In this document: positions 1-8,171 of the stretch, piece by piece
How the letters are laid out: every line of letters starts with the position of its first letter
Position numbering within the stretch: the stretch's first letter is position 1
Assembly: GCA_035295745.1 (NCBI GenBank)
Contig: DATGIL010000071.1
Coordinates: 296,507 to 360,506, forward strand
Length of the DNA: 64,000 nucleotides
Direction of reading: 5' to 3'
Source of the DNA: JAIQFL01 sp035295745
Lineage (GTDB): Bacteria > Acidobacteriota > Terriglobia > Bryobacterales > Bryobacteraceae
Translations under genes and position numbers: made by a program
Notes under the pieces: generated by a model
Databases searched by the model: none
The model's input: only the letters and a program-made list of their open reading frames with translations
What the model was told of the DNA's origin: nothing

Positions 1-114
1 CCAGCGGAGTTGACGTTCGCTGGGGATGGCGCCATAGGGCGTGGGCGCCGGGACTGATGCGGCTCGGGCAAACGGCGCGGAGGCTGCCGCCAGGAAGAGA
101 CGCCGGGTGAGCAT
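1..114 (-). CDS. Alpha-L-fucosidase (GH29), N-terminal fragment
   Basis: This is the first 38 codons of a minus-strand gene that runs off the left edge. The start is TRRLFLAAAS followed by a short Ala-rich stretch, which is a twin-arginine-type signal peptide. The mature protein then begins PYGAIPSERQLRW, a stretch I know from the N-terminus of bacterial GH29 alpha-L-fucosidases. Such enzymes remove terminal fucose from glycans, here after export. Nothing of the catalytic domain is visible, so the call rests on that short motif. The next gene upstream on the same strand starts 18 bases away, so they may be cotranscribed. Confidence 0.55.
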   Translation of the reverse strand, partial: MLTRRLFLAAASAPFARAASVPAPTPYGAIPSERQLRW

Positions 115-131
115 GAATCCAGGATAGCGGC

Positions 132-680
132 CTAGCGGCTTGCCGGTGGAACGATGCTGTTCATTCGCGCGTAGACTACCATCTGTCCGTAGTGATCGAA
201 GGTGTGCGCCACGGCGGTGGAGGCGAGTGCGCCACGAGCCTCGTTCCCATTGCCGAAGGGGGACTTGACCAACTCCAGTACGCTGCGTTCATCGAGCGAT
301 CGCATCACCTTGTGTGCATACGCGAAGGAGTCCTTCAGATACTGCACGATCTGCTCTTTGCTGGTGGCGGTGGCCGGACCGTTCTCGCCCGACCCAAGGT
401 CCACCGGCGGCTTCTCCTCTGCCGCCGCGGCGCACACCAGGTAGATCACCGTCGCCACGTGCTTCACCTGCGAGCCGAAGTTTCTAACGTTCTTAAATTC
501 GCCGCCCGAGGGCGCAAAATTATACTTCCCGGCTGGCATCGCTTCGGCGAGAGAAACGATTTCCGATTCCACACCGCTCAATTGGCTGTCGTACAGCTTG
601 GAAACTGTGGTTCTTTCGGCGCCCGTCGCAACACCGGCGAGCAACGCGCTCGCCATCAGAATCGTAATCGTCTGTTTCAT
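132..680 (-). CDS. Exported DinB-family protein
   Basis: A 182-residue protein. I chose the ATG at 680 because it opens a clear Sec signal peptide (MKQTITILMASALLAGVATG) and has GAGG about ten bases upstream; a longer in-frame extension has no such support. The rest is a four-helix DinB-like fold. His in QVKHVA near residue 73 and the HTFDHYGQ segment near the C-terminus match the metal-ligand histidines of DinB/YfiT proteins. Members of this superfamily include metal-dependent thiol transferases and many uncharacterised proteins, so the substrate is unknown. The signal peptide suggests periplasmic location. It lies between the fucosidase start and the Asp-box protein on the same strand. Confidence 0.7.
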   Translation of the reverse strand: MKQTITILMASALLAGVATGAERTTVSKLYDSQLSGVESEIVSLAEAMPAGKYNFAPSGGEFKNVRNFGSQVKHVATVIYLVCAAAAEEKPPVDLGSGENGPATATSKEQIVQYLKDSFAYAHKVMRSLDERSVLELVKSPFGNGNEARGALASTAVAHTFDHYGQMVVYARMNSIVPPASR

Positions 681-721
681 GAAGCTGCCACCCTCGCCGG
701 GCAGTATAGCATCTGACTCGG

Positions 722-2227
722 TCAGTGTTTCTGATTTCGCAAAAGAGGCAAGTCGGGGATGGGTTTGGGCGCGGCGTGGAATTGGTGCGGCTGCGTATTG
801 ATCTCGATGCGGCCGCTGGTCCATCGGGTGTCACCCGGCCGTTCCGCCGACGACGCGAAGAGGCTACTGCGATTGTCGGTATTGCCGGAGTTCGCCAGCG
901 TATAGAACGACAGGAAAACATCCCCGGCCATTACGATTCCCTGATAATCCCCCAGAAACGGCACGCTGCCGGCATGCAGCGGTGCGCTCAAAATATCGAA
1001 GGGCGCCGCCACGCGTGTCTCGCGCCATGAGTCGCCGCCGTCCTCTGAAACCACGCGCCAGTAAGCGGCCAAGAGGGTATTGGAATCGCTCGTATCCTGT
1101 CGGAAATCGAAGTATGTAACCGCCACGTTGCCATCCGCGCCCGCCGCGACCGCGGGCGTGAAGGCCTGCACCTGCGGCACCTGATTCACCTGGACCACGG
1201 GAGACCACGTCGTGCCCCCGTCCAGCGACTTCGAAAACGCGATCCCATCGCGCAGACCGCCACTGAATCGCGAATCGGACCAGACCACGTAAACGGCTCC
1301 CGAAACAGGGTCCGCCGATACGCTCGGAATGCCAGCACCGGTCCGCAATCCCACCTTGTTCTTGACGTCCAGAGTTCCCACGGTCTGGTTCGTCGCGAAG
1401 AGGGTTGGCCCCTTCCAGGTGGCCCCATGGTCCACCGACCGCAACACTCCATTCCAGACTCCGGGAGAGCGGCCGCCGTTCGGGGCAGTCAGTACGAACA
1501 CATCCAGCAATGTGCCATCCGGCAGAACCACGATTTGACTGGCGGTGGCGTAGCTGTTTGCGCCGGGATTGTAGATCTGGCGGGAAGGTTCCCAAGTCGC
1601 GCCGCCGTCCGTGGTACGTGAGAACCAGATGGGAATGTCATTCGTGTTGGTGTTGTCCCACACCACGTAGACATAGTGCGAATCGGTCGGGTCGGCAGTG
1701 ATGGACTCCTTATCGTCGCCTGGGTTGTTCGAGAGCAAAGTGGGCTCGTCCCAGGTGAACCCGCCATCGGCCGAGCGGCTCACCAAAACCGGGGTGAGGA
1801 CGCCGGCACCGTTTACTCCCAGTGCGGCCTGATAGGCTGTGCCGTCGGGGGAAATGGCGACCCAGGGATCGCTGGCGCGCTCCCAAACTCCTCCTGTGCA
1901 GCGCGAAAAGTGGGCGGACGATGTGGTCCAGGTGCGCCCATGATCCTTGGACACCGCGGACACCACGCCGTTCGAGCCGCCGTTCGTCCAGCGGTCTTGC
2001 TGCCAGGCTCCGACCAGGTGCTCGGGATGCACCGGATCGGCAGTGACATACGGCTCGGTGGTCGAATTGAAAAAGACACTACCGCCGCCGCTTTGGGGAC
2101 CCGCGCAGCCTTCCGGGAAGGGGCTCATCCCCGAAATCGGAACGGCGGTTGACGGCAGCGTACGCTTCGGCGGAGATTGGGCCTTCCCGGAGACGGTCAG
2201 CAGCGCCAGAAGTGTCAGATACCGCAT
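722..2227 (-). CDS. Secreted BNR/Asp-box (sialidase-like) beta-propeller protein
   Basis: A 501-residue protein with an N-terminal signal peptide (MRYLTLLALLTVSGKAQ). It carries six Asp-box motifs of the S-x-D-x-G-x-T-W type, among them SKDHGRTWT, SADGGFTWD, TTDGGATWE, SVDHGATWK, SLDGGTTWS and SEDGGDSWR. These mark the blades of a sialidase-like propeller. I cannot identify the Arg triad and catalytic Tyr/Glu of true sialidases, so hydrolase activity is not established; many acidobacterial BNR proteins are uncharacterised. It is transcribed away from gyrA, with a 92-bp divergent spacer. The fucosidase and sulfatase nearby suggest a glycan-related role, which is inference. Confidence 0.75.
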   Translation of the reverse strand: MRYLTLLALLTVSGKAQSPPKRTLPSTAVPISGMSPFPEGCAGPQSGGGSVFFNSTTEPYVTADPVHPEHLVGAWQQDRWTNGGSNGVVSAVSKDHGRTWTTSSAHFSRCTGGVWERASDPWVAISPDGTAYQAALGVNGAGVLTPVLVSRSADGGFTWDEPTLLSNNPGDDKESITADPTDSHYVYVVWDNTNTNDIPIWFSRTTDGGATWEPSRQIYNPGANSYATASQIVVLPDGTLLDVFVLTAPNGGRSPGVWNGVLRSVDHGATWKGPTLFATNQTVGTLDVKNKVGLRTGAGIPSVSADPVSGAVYVVWSDSRFSGGLRDGIAFSKSLDGGTTWSPVVQVNQVPQVQAFTPAVAAGADGNVAVTYFDFRQDTSDSNTLLAAYWRVVSEDGGDSWRETRVAAPFDILSAPLHAGSVPFLGDYQGIVMAGDVFLSFYTLANSGNTDNRSSLFASSAERPGDTRWTSGRIEINTQPHQFHAAPKPIPDLPLLRNQKH

Positions 2228-2319
2228 GCTTTAGATTGCTCCACGAACACGCAATTGGCAAGTCAAAAACCACTCAACTTGCTGTAAAATAGAAGTTAAC
2301 TTCCCCCTAGGAGTCTCTC
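2228..2319. promoter_or_regulatory. Divergent intergenic region between the Asp-box gene and gyrA
   Basis: This 92-bp AT-richer spacer must hold promoters for both genes. A TAAAAT at 2285-2290 is a possible -10 for gyrA, but I see no well-spaced -35. CTAGGAG at 2307-2313 is the gyrA ribosome binding site and supports the TTG start at 2320. Confidence 0.35.
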
Positions 2320-4857
2320 TTGGCAGATCAGGAACCACCATCGCAGGATTCGCTCATTCCGCCCTCATCGGGTGGCGGGGACGGTGGCAATAAAAACCAC
2401 GTTCCCATCAACATCGAAGAGGAAATGAGGCACTCGTATCTCGATTACGCCATGAGCGTGATCGTGGGACGAGCGCTACCGGATATCCGCGACGGTCTCA
2501 AGCCCGTCCACCGCCGCATCCTGTATTCGATGCAGCAGATGGGGCTGCAATCCAACCGTCCCACCCGCAAGTGCGCCAGGATCGTGGGCGACTGCATGGG
2601 TAAATACCATCCCCACGGCGACATGGCGATCTACGATGCCTTGGTGCGCATGGCGCAACCGTGGTCGCTCCGCTATCCGCTGGTGGATGGCCAGGGTAAT
2701 TTCGGATCGGTCGATGGCGACCAACCGGCCGCCCAGCGGTACACCGAAGCGCGGCTTTCGCGCATCGCCGGCGCCCTGCTGGAGGACCTCGACAAAGAGA
2801 CCGTCGACTTCAAGCCGAACTACGACGAAAGCGAGTTGGAGCCCGAGGTCCTGCCGACCCGAGTGCCCAACCTGCTGGTGAACGGTTCGTCGGGCATCGC
2901 GGTGGGCATGGCGACCAATCTGCCGCCGCACAACCTCACCGAGATCATCGACGCCACGATTCTGATGGTGCAGCATCCCGAGACCCAATTGGCAAAACTG
3001 CTCGAGATCGTGAAGGGCCCCGATTTTCCGACGGGCGGTTTCATTCTGGGCCGTGGCGGCATTATCGATGCGTACAGCAAGGGCCGTGGCCAGATCAAGA
3101 TCCGCGCCCGGGCCGCGACGGAACGCCTGGGTAAGGACCGCGAGCAGATTATTATCACCGAGATTCCGTACCAGGTAAACAAGTCGAAGCTGCTCGAGAG
3201 CATTGCGTCGATGGTGAATGAGAAGCGCATCGAGGGCATCTCGGATGTGGTCGACCACAGCGACCGCGACGGCATGCGGATCGTGGTGGAGTTGAAGCGC
3301 GGCGAGCAGGCCGAGGTGGTGCTCAACAACCTCTACAAGAACACGCAGCTACAGGTGGGCTTCGGCATCATCATGCTGTCGATCGTCAACGGGCAGCCGC
3401 GCGAGCTGGGCCTGGTGCAGATGATCCGTTACTTCATCGAGCACCGCGTGGAAGTGGTCCGCCGCCGCACGGAGTTCGAGCTGCGCAAGGCTCGCGAGCG
3501 CGAGCACATCTTGCTCGGGTTCCAGAAGGCGCTAAACAATCTTGACGAAGTAATCCAGTTGATCCGCGCGGCGAAGCTGCCGAGAGAGGCGCGCGAATCG
3601 CTGATGGCGCGCTTCGAATTCAGCGAAAAACAGGCGCAGGCGATCATCGAAATGCAGTTGCAACGCCTCACCGGGATGGAGCAGCAGAAGATCCTGGACG
3701 AGTTGGCGGATATCCAGCGGCGTATCGCGGAGTACCTGGAAATCCTGGGATCGGACACCGTGCTGCGCGGCGTGATCATCAAGGAACTCAAAGAGGTCCA
3801 GAAGGCTTTCGGCGACGAGCGCCGTACCGAGATCATCGAAGATACCGGTGAGATCCGGCTTGAGGATCTGGTGGCCGTGGAGGACATGACCGTCACGGTG
3901 ACCCGCGGCGGCTATCTGAAGCGCACGTCGGTAGACACCTACCGGCGGCAGACGCGCGGCGGCAAGGGCCGCATCGGGATGGGCACTCGCGCGGAAGACT
4001 TCGTGGAGCACCTGATTGTCGCGTCCACGCACAGCTACCTGCTCATCTTTACGACTCGCGGGCGTCTCTACTGGCTGAAGGTCTACGAGATCCCCGACGC
4101 CAGCACCACCGGAAAGGGCAAGCACATTTCCAATCTCATCAATCTGCAGCCCGATGAGACGGTGAAGGCATTTCTCTCGGTAAAGGACTTCGTGCCCGAC
4201 CAGTTCATCGTGATGGTGACCAAGCACGGGGTCATCAAGAAATCGGAGCTGACGGAATTTGACAACCCGACGGCGCGCGGCATCATCGCGGTGTCGCTGG
4301 ACGAGGGCGACGAGTTAATCGCCGCCAGAATCACGCACGGCGATAACTACGTGTTCCTGGGTTCGCGCGAAGGGCAGGCGATCCGGTTCGTGGAGAGCCA
4401 GGTACGCGCCATGGGAAGGCAGGCGCGCGGCGTTCGCGCCATGGATTTGGCGGAGGGCGACTACCTGGTGGGTATGGAGGTCGCCGATAAAGACGGTCTG
4501 CTGCTCTCCATTGCGGAAAACGGTTATGGGAAACGCACTCCGCTCGATGACTACCGCCTGACCGCTCGCGGCGGCAAGGGCGTCATCAACATGAAAATCA
4601 CCGGAAGGACCGGCAAGGTGGTAGGCATTCTCTCGGTGAAGGAAGATTCGGAGATCATCATCGTCAGCCAGAACGGCAAGATCATACGCATCGAATCGTC
4701 CACTATTCGCCAAGCCGGGCGTTCCACGCAAGGCGTGAGACTGGTCTCGCTGGAGGAGGGCGACAAAGTCGCGGCCGCGTCCGTAATTCCGGAGACCGAA
4801 GTGGGCAGCGGCGGCAACGGCGGCACCAACGGGCAGGGAGATCTGCCGCTACAATAG
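2320..4857 (+). CDS. gyrA: DNA gyrase subunit A
   Basis: An 845-residue type IIA topoisomerase subunit that, with GyrB, introduces negative supercoils. It starts at TTG, preceded by CTAGGAG. The breakage-reunion domain is complete: the catalytic Tyr is Y141 in AAQRYTEARLS, within the family's usual distance of the N-terminus. The C-terminal beta-pinwheel carries a GyrA box QTRGGKG and a second RGGKG element, favouring gyrase over ParC. The tail is Gly/Asn-rich and lacks the acidic tail of some gyrases. In the quinolone-resistance region HPHGDMAIYD, the position equal to E. coli Ser83 is Met102, while Asp87 is kept as Asp106. larE follows 11 bases downstream and may be cotranscribed. Confidence 0.97.
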   Translation: MADQEPPSQDSLIPPSSGGGDGGNKNHVPINIEEEMRHSYLDYAMSVIVGRALPDIRDGLKPVHRRILYSMQQMGLQSNRPTRKCARIVGDCMGKYHPHGDMAIYDALVRMAQPWSLRYPLVDGQGNFGSVDGDQPAAQRYTEARLSRIAGALLEDLDKETVDFKPNYDESELEPEVLPTRVPNLLVNGSSGIAVGMATNLPPHNLTEIIDATILMVQHPETQLAKLLEIVKGPDFPTGGFILGRGGIIDAYSKGRGQIKIRARAATERLGKDREQIIITEIPYQVNKSKLLESIASMVNEKRIEGISDVVDHSDRDGMRIVVELKRGEQAEVVLNNLYKNTQLQVGFGIIMLSIVNGQPRELGLVQMIRYFIEHRVEVVRRRTEFELRKAREREHILLGFQKALNNLDEVIQLIRAAKLPREARESLMARFEFSEKQAQAIIEMQLQRLTGMEQQKILDELADIQRRIAEYLEILGSDTVLRGVIIKELKEVQKAFGDERRTEIIEDTGEIRLEDLVAVEDMTVTVTRGGYLKRTSVDTYRRQTRGGKGRIGMGTRAEDFVEHLIVASTHSYLLIFTTRGRLYWLKVYEIPDASTTGKGKHISNLINLQPDETVKAFLSVKDFVPDQFIVMVTKHGVIKKSELTEFDNPTARGIIAVSLDEGDELIAARITHGDNYVFLGSREGQAIRFVESQVRAMGRQARGVRAMDLAEGDYLVGMEVADKDGLLLSIAENGYGKRTPLDDYRLTARGGKGVINMKITGRTGKVVGILSVKEDSEIIIVSQNGKIIRIESSTIRQAGRSTQGVRLVSLEEGDKVAAASVIPETEVGSGGNGGTNGQGDLPLQ

Positions 4858-4868
4858 GAGCAGGTCCG

Positions 4869-5711
4869 ATGGCTTCCCTGGTGGAATTCTCCAGTCCGGC
4901 GCGTCTGCAGGAGAAGGAAGAGCAACTCTTCGCTGCACTGGCGCGCATGGACCGGGTGATCGTCGCCTTCTCGGGGGGCACCGATTCCGCCTACCTGGGC
5001 TGGGCGGCGCAGCGGGTACTCGGCGCCAATGCGCTCGCTATGACTGCCGATTCCGCCTCGCTTCCCGAATCGCATAAGCGCGATGCCGAACAGTTCGTAA
5101 AACAGTTCGGCATCGCGCACGAATACATCCAGACGTACGAGTTCGACAATCCAGACTACGTCCGGAATGATCCAAATCGCTGCTTCCATTGCAAGGACGA
5201 GTTGTTCACTCGCCTGGAGCAGGTGGGCCGCGAACGCGGATACGAACACATCATCTACGGCGTGAATCTCGATGACCTGGGCGACTACCGCCCCGGCCAG
5301 AATGCCGCTAAGAAGCACCATGTGGAAGCGCCGTTGGCAGATGCCCGTCTCTCCAAGGCGGAGATCCGCGAGCTTTCGCGCATGGCCGGCCTGCCCACCT
5401 GGGACCGGCCTGCTTCGGCATGTCTGAGCTCGCGCATTCCGTACGGCACCGCGGTCACTATCGAGAATGTCAAGACTGTGGAAACCGGCGAGGAGCAGAT
5501 TAAGGCTCTCGGCTTCCGGCAGTTTCGAGTGCGGTTTCATGGCGAAGTGGTGAGGATCGAGATCGCGCCGGAGGAATTGGATAAGGCGATGACGCTCGCC
5601 ATGGCGCGGCGCTTCACGGAGATTTTCAAGGCGCTCGGGTTCAAGTACGTTACCCTTGACCTGGAAGGTTATCGCCAAGGCTCCTTAAACGAAGTACTCA
5701 AGCTGAAGTAA
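4869..5711 (+). CDS. larE: ATP-dependent sacrificial sulfur transferase LarE
   Basis: A 280-residue PP-loop protein of the LarE family. LarE adenylates the carboxylates of the nickel-pincer precursor and donates sulfur from its own cysteine, maturing the cofactor of lactate racemase and related enzymes. The PP-loop SGGTDS is at residues 35-40. Cys185 in RPASACLSSRIPYG matches the sacrificial cysteine region, and CFHCK at 105-109 adds two more cysteines. The RBS is AGGAGCAGG before the ATG. No larA, larB or larC is present in this window, so the client enzyme must be encoded elsewhere. It shares strand and close spacing with gyrA. Confidence 0.9.
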   Translation: MASLVEFSSPARLQEKEEQLFAALARMDRVIVAFSGGTDSAYLGWAAQRVLGANALAMTADSASLPESHKRDAEQFVKQFGIAHEYIQTYEFDNPDYVRNDPNRCFHCKDELFTRLEQVGRERGYEHIIYGVNLDDLGDYRPGQNAAKKHHVEAPLADARLSKAEIRELSRMAGLPTWDRPASACLSSRIPYGTAVTIENVKTVETGEEQIKALGFRQFRVRFHGEVVRIEIAPEELDKAMTLAMARRFTEIFKALGFKYVTLDLEGYRQGSLNEVLKLK

Positions 5712-5794
5712 ATCGGCGTAGGATTCCAACGCTCAAAATGTGACCGGCGTTCGCCCGTCCTCGTAAGATCAGTGAGACTGTTCTGGAGGTTCCC

Positions 5795-6295
5795 ATGGCG
5801 TTCGCATTCTTAACGCTGCGATCGATCGTTTTTGCCTGCGGCTTCCTTTGGCTCTGGACTTGGATTGCCGGGAGACTGCGTGCATTCGACCCCGAACTCG
5901 GTGGTCCTTTGGCCGCTTGGGCTCACCCGCTTGGTTTGGCTTGCCTGATTCTGGGCGGCGTGGTGGCCGCCTGGTGCGTCGGTTCGTTCATCGCCCGCGG
6001 GCGCGGCACGCCGGCGCTGTTCGACGCGCCCCGGCGTCTTGTGGCCGTGGGACCCTATCGCTACATGCGTAATCCCATGTACATCGGCGGAGCGCTTCTG
6101 CTCCTGGGTTTGGGGCTCGCCGAGCGATCGCCCGCGGTCGTCCTCTTCGTACCGGCCTGGTGGCTGCTCTTTCACCTGCTGGTGATTCTTTACGAGGAGC
6201 CCACCCTTCGGAGTAAGTTCGGCAGCGATTACGATGTCTATTGCCATGAGACTCCGCGCTGGGTCCCGCGGCTGCATCCGCATCATGGCGCGTAA
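5795..6295 (+). CDS. Isoprenylcysteine carboxyl methyltransferase-family membrane protein
   Basis: A 166-residue integral membrane protein with about four hydrophobic helices. The C-terminal half carries PYRYMRNPMYIGG and later YEEPTLRSKFGSDYDVYCHETPRWVPR. This is the cofactor-binding signature of the ICMT/phospholipid methyltransferase (PEMT) fold, which uses S-adenosylmethionine to methylate lipidic or prenylated acceptors. The bacterial substrate is unknown. The ATG has a good RBS (CTGGAGG). It lies 6 bases before the ECF sigma gene and is probably the first gene of that small operon. Confidence 0.75.
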   Translation: MAFAFLTLRSIVFACGFLWLWTWIAGRLRAFDPELGGPLAAWAHPLGLACLILGGVVAAWCVGSFIARGRGTPALFDAPRRLVAVGPYRYMRNPMYIGGALLLLGLGLAERSPAVVLFVPAWWLLFHLLVILYEEPTLRSKFGSDYDVYCHETPRWVPRLHPHHGA

Positions 6296-6301
6296 GCGGC
6301 A

Positions 6302-6859
6302 ATGACCACGGCCCGGGCAATCGAGACTGCGCGATGCGAGATGGACGACGTCCTGGAGCGGTTCACGAGCGGCGATGCGGAGGCGTTCGAAGCGCTTTTC
6401 CGCCGCTACCAGGGCGAAGTCTATCGCTGGATCGTGCGTATCGTACGCAATCCGGCGGTAGCGGAGGAACTGACGGTGGAGACGTTCTGGCGCATCTACC
6501 GCCAGCGACGCCGCTTCGACGCGCAGCGGCAGTTCGGACCGTGGGCCCGCCGCATCGCCACAAGGGCGGCGATCGACTATTTGCGGTCGGAGGGGCCGGC
6601 GCTCGAGTTGCGCGTTCCGATCGCGCAGATCATGCCAGACACCACGCAGAACGACGAGATGCGCGGGTTGATCGAGCAGGCATTCTACTCGCTGCCGGCC
6701 CGCCTGCGCGCGGCCGCGACGTTGGCCCTGATCGAAGAACTTCCCTATCAGGAAATCGCAGCGGCGCTCGATATTTCAGTGAGTGCGGTAAAGATGCGGG
6801 TGGCGCGAGCGGCGCGCCAACTCCGCGACCGCCTGGAAGAAATGGGGATTCGACCATGA
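6302..6859 (+). CDS. ECF-type RNA polymerase sigma factor
   Basis: A 185-residue sigma-70 family factor of the extracytoplasmic-function type, consisting of regions 2 and 4 only. Region 2 is visible from AFEALFRRYQGEVYRWIVRI through the RPWARRIA-like FGPWARRIATRAAIDYLR. Region 4 is the helix-turn-helix PYQEIAAALDISVSAVKMRV. The ATG at 6302 has a weak RBS; an in-frame ATG at 6341 (MDDVLERF) is an alternative. The stop overlaps the start of the next gene by ATGA, so the two are translationally coupled. That layout usually pairs an ECF factor with its membrane anti-sigma protein. Confidence 0.9.
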   Translation: MTTARAIETARCEMDDVLERFTSGDAEAFEALFRRYQGEVYRWIVRIVRNPAVAEELTVETFWRIYRQRRRFDAQRQFGPWARRIATRAAIDYLRSEGPALELRVPIAQIMPDTTQNDEMRGLIEQAFYSLPARLRAAATLALIEELPYQEIAAALDISVSAVKMRVARAARQLRDRLEEMGIRP

Positions 6860-7083
6860 ACACCGGTGACCATGAGATGGACCAGATCCGTCAACTCCTG
6901 CAGACCGCTGTGCCGCCGTGGCGCGATCAGGAGCCGCCTTCCGACCTCTGGCCCCGCATGCTCCGCCGGATGGAGGACGCGCCTCCACAGTTCGGCTGGT
7001 TCGAGATTGTGTTGGCGGGCGCAATCGTTCTGACGATGGCAGTCTTCCCCCAGTTGCTACCGGTGCTGTTCTACCAGTTGTGA
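6856..7083 (+). CDS. Small single-pass membrane protein, candidate anti-sigma factor
   Basis: A 75-residue protein whose ATG overlaps the stop of the sigma gene (ATGA). The N-terminal 45 residues are hydrophilic (DHEMDQIRQLLQTAVPPW, then SDLWPRMLRRMEDAPP), and the C-terminus is one membrane helix (WFEIVLAGAIVLTMAVFPQL). That is the size and topology of a minimal anti-sigma factor, with a cytoplasmic sigma-binding segment and a membrane anchor. I see no HxxxCxxC zinc anti-sigma motif, so the role is inferred from position only. Confidence 0.65.
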   Translation: MNTGDHEMDQIRQLLQTAVPPWRDQEPPSDLWPRMLRRMEDAPPQFGWFEIVLAGAIVLTMAVFPQLLPVLFYQL

Positions 7084-7091
7084 GGAGCGCG

Positions 7092-7499
7092 ATGCAACAT
7101 CATCCATATCTTCGTGCCTACATGGCGGGCGTTCTGCTGCCTACGTGGTTCCTGCTGCTCGGCCTGGCCGGATTCCTGACCGTGCGGCTCGCCGGTACGC
7201 TTCCCGAGGGGTTCGACAAGGCAGTGGTCTTTCCCATGGCGGTGGTGCCGAATTTGTGGGGCGTCTGGAATGTTCTGTATCTCGCACTGCGGCTGCGCGG
7301 GCGTTTTTCGCTCGGCATCTTTGGAGCCCTGCTCCCGACGTTAATCGGCAGCGGCGCACTCGTCTTATCGTCGGCATTCCATTTGCATTTACTCGGGCTA
7401 CGCGACGTTTTGCTTTTCCTGCCCGTCGCCATGGCGGCCTATTACCTGGTCTGGAAGTTCGGCGTCACCTTCCTGAATCGTACTGTCGGCTTGCCGTGA
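7092..7499 (+). CDS. Small polytopic membrane protein of unknown function
   Basis: A 135-residue protein starting at ATG 7092, with GAGGAG five bases upstream. It has four hydrophobic helices: VLLPTWFLLLGLAGFLTV, VVFPMAVVPNLWGVWNVLYL, IFGALLPTLIGSGALVL and DVLLFLPVAMAAYYLVW. It follows the candidate anti-sigma gene by 8 bases and so belongs to the same operon. No enzyme motif is visible. It could sense or transmit an envelope signal to the sigma/anti-sigma pair, but that is only inference from position. Confidence 0.7.
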   Translation: MQHHPYLRAYMAGVLLPTWFLLLGLAGFLTVRLAGTLPEGFDKAVVFPMAVVPNLWGVWNVLYLALRLRGRFSLGIFGALLPTLIGSGALVLSSAFHLHLLGLRDVLLFLPVAMAAYYLVWKFGVTFLNRTVGLP

Positions 7500-7576
7500 T
7501 GGGGCTGGAATACGGGGGCAGGGAGACACGGCCTGCTGTTCTGCGGCGCCCCAGGTGTCGTGATTGGCGCACTTTC

Positions 7577-7599
7577 GAGGTCTTAGATCTTAGGACCTC
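7577..7599 (+). promoter_or_regulatory. RNA hairpin abutting the start of the outer-membrane gene
   Basis: GAGGTC at 7577-7582 pairs with GACCTC at 7594-7599, extended by a T-G wobble and two A-T pairs around a GATCT loop. The 3' arm ends directly at ATG 7600. The only plausible Shine-Dalgarno core, AGGA at 7592-7595, lies inside the 3' arm and would be sequestered in the folded RNA. Confidence 0.45.
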
Positions 7600-8154
7600 A
7601 TGATGAAATTCTTGATTCTTGTCTTAGCTGCCTGCATGGCAGAGAGCATTTACGCACAGGATGCCTGGACACGCCACAACTTCGAAATCGGGGGCGGCGG
7701 GATGTTTCCGGTAAGCGGCTACAAAGCGGAGGAGTATTCGTCCGGGCCGGCCGGACGTGTGGGCTTCGAATTCCACGCCCTGAAGTGGCTTGGCGCGGAG
7801 GTGGGCATCAACGAAGCGGGGTTGACCGGTTCTTCCTGTGAAAGCTACGGATGCACTTACTCGCGGGAGACTTTCCGCTTCCTGGATTCCGGTTTGCGGG
7901 CCCACGTGCTGCTGGACCGCGGCCGCATCGACCTGTCGGTAGGCATTGGCGGCGGATACGTCTGGTATCCGTACGCGGATCTGTTTACGAACGAGGCACT
8001 GCTGCAATATTCAGGCAAAGCCGCGGTCGCGTTGGATCGCGGCGGGCGTTTCCGCCTCGCGTTTACGGTTCGGACCTGGCGCGATCTGGGCCGTCCGACG
8101 CAGCAGTGGCTCTCGACCATGGGCAGCCTGGTTGTGGGTTTGGACAGGCACTGA
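7600..8154 (+). CDS. Outer-membrane beta-barrel-type protein
   Basis: A 184-residue exported protein. It has two adjacent starts, ATG at 7600 and ATG at 7603; the second sits better (7 bases) behind the AGGA at 7592. The signal peptide (MKFLILVLAACMAESIYAQ) is followed by Gly/aromatic-rich alternating strands such as FEIGGGGMFPVSGY, VGFEFHALKWLGAEVGI and LSVGIGGGYVWYPY. This pattern is typical of small OmpA-like or OmpW-like eight-stranded barrels. Two cysteines lie in a predicted loop (SCESYGC). The exact family is not recognised. The next gene is convergent. Confidence 0.7.
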   Translation: MMKFLILVLAACMAESIYAQDAWTRHNFEIGGGGMFPVSGYKAEEYSSGPAGRVGFEFHALKWLGAEVGINEAGLTGSSCESYGCTYSRETFRFLDSGLRAHVLLDRGRIDLSVGIGGGYVWYPYADLFTNEALLQYSGKAAVALDRGGRFRLAFTVRTWRDLGRPTQQWLSTMGSLVVGLDRH

Positions 8155-8171
8155 CTGCGAACATTCCGAAT

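Noticed and set aside
2476..3258. 260-codon antisense frame in gyrA
   Set aside because: It is the GC-skew mirror of a highly conserved gene and has no domain or start signal of its own.
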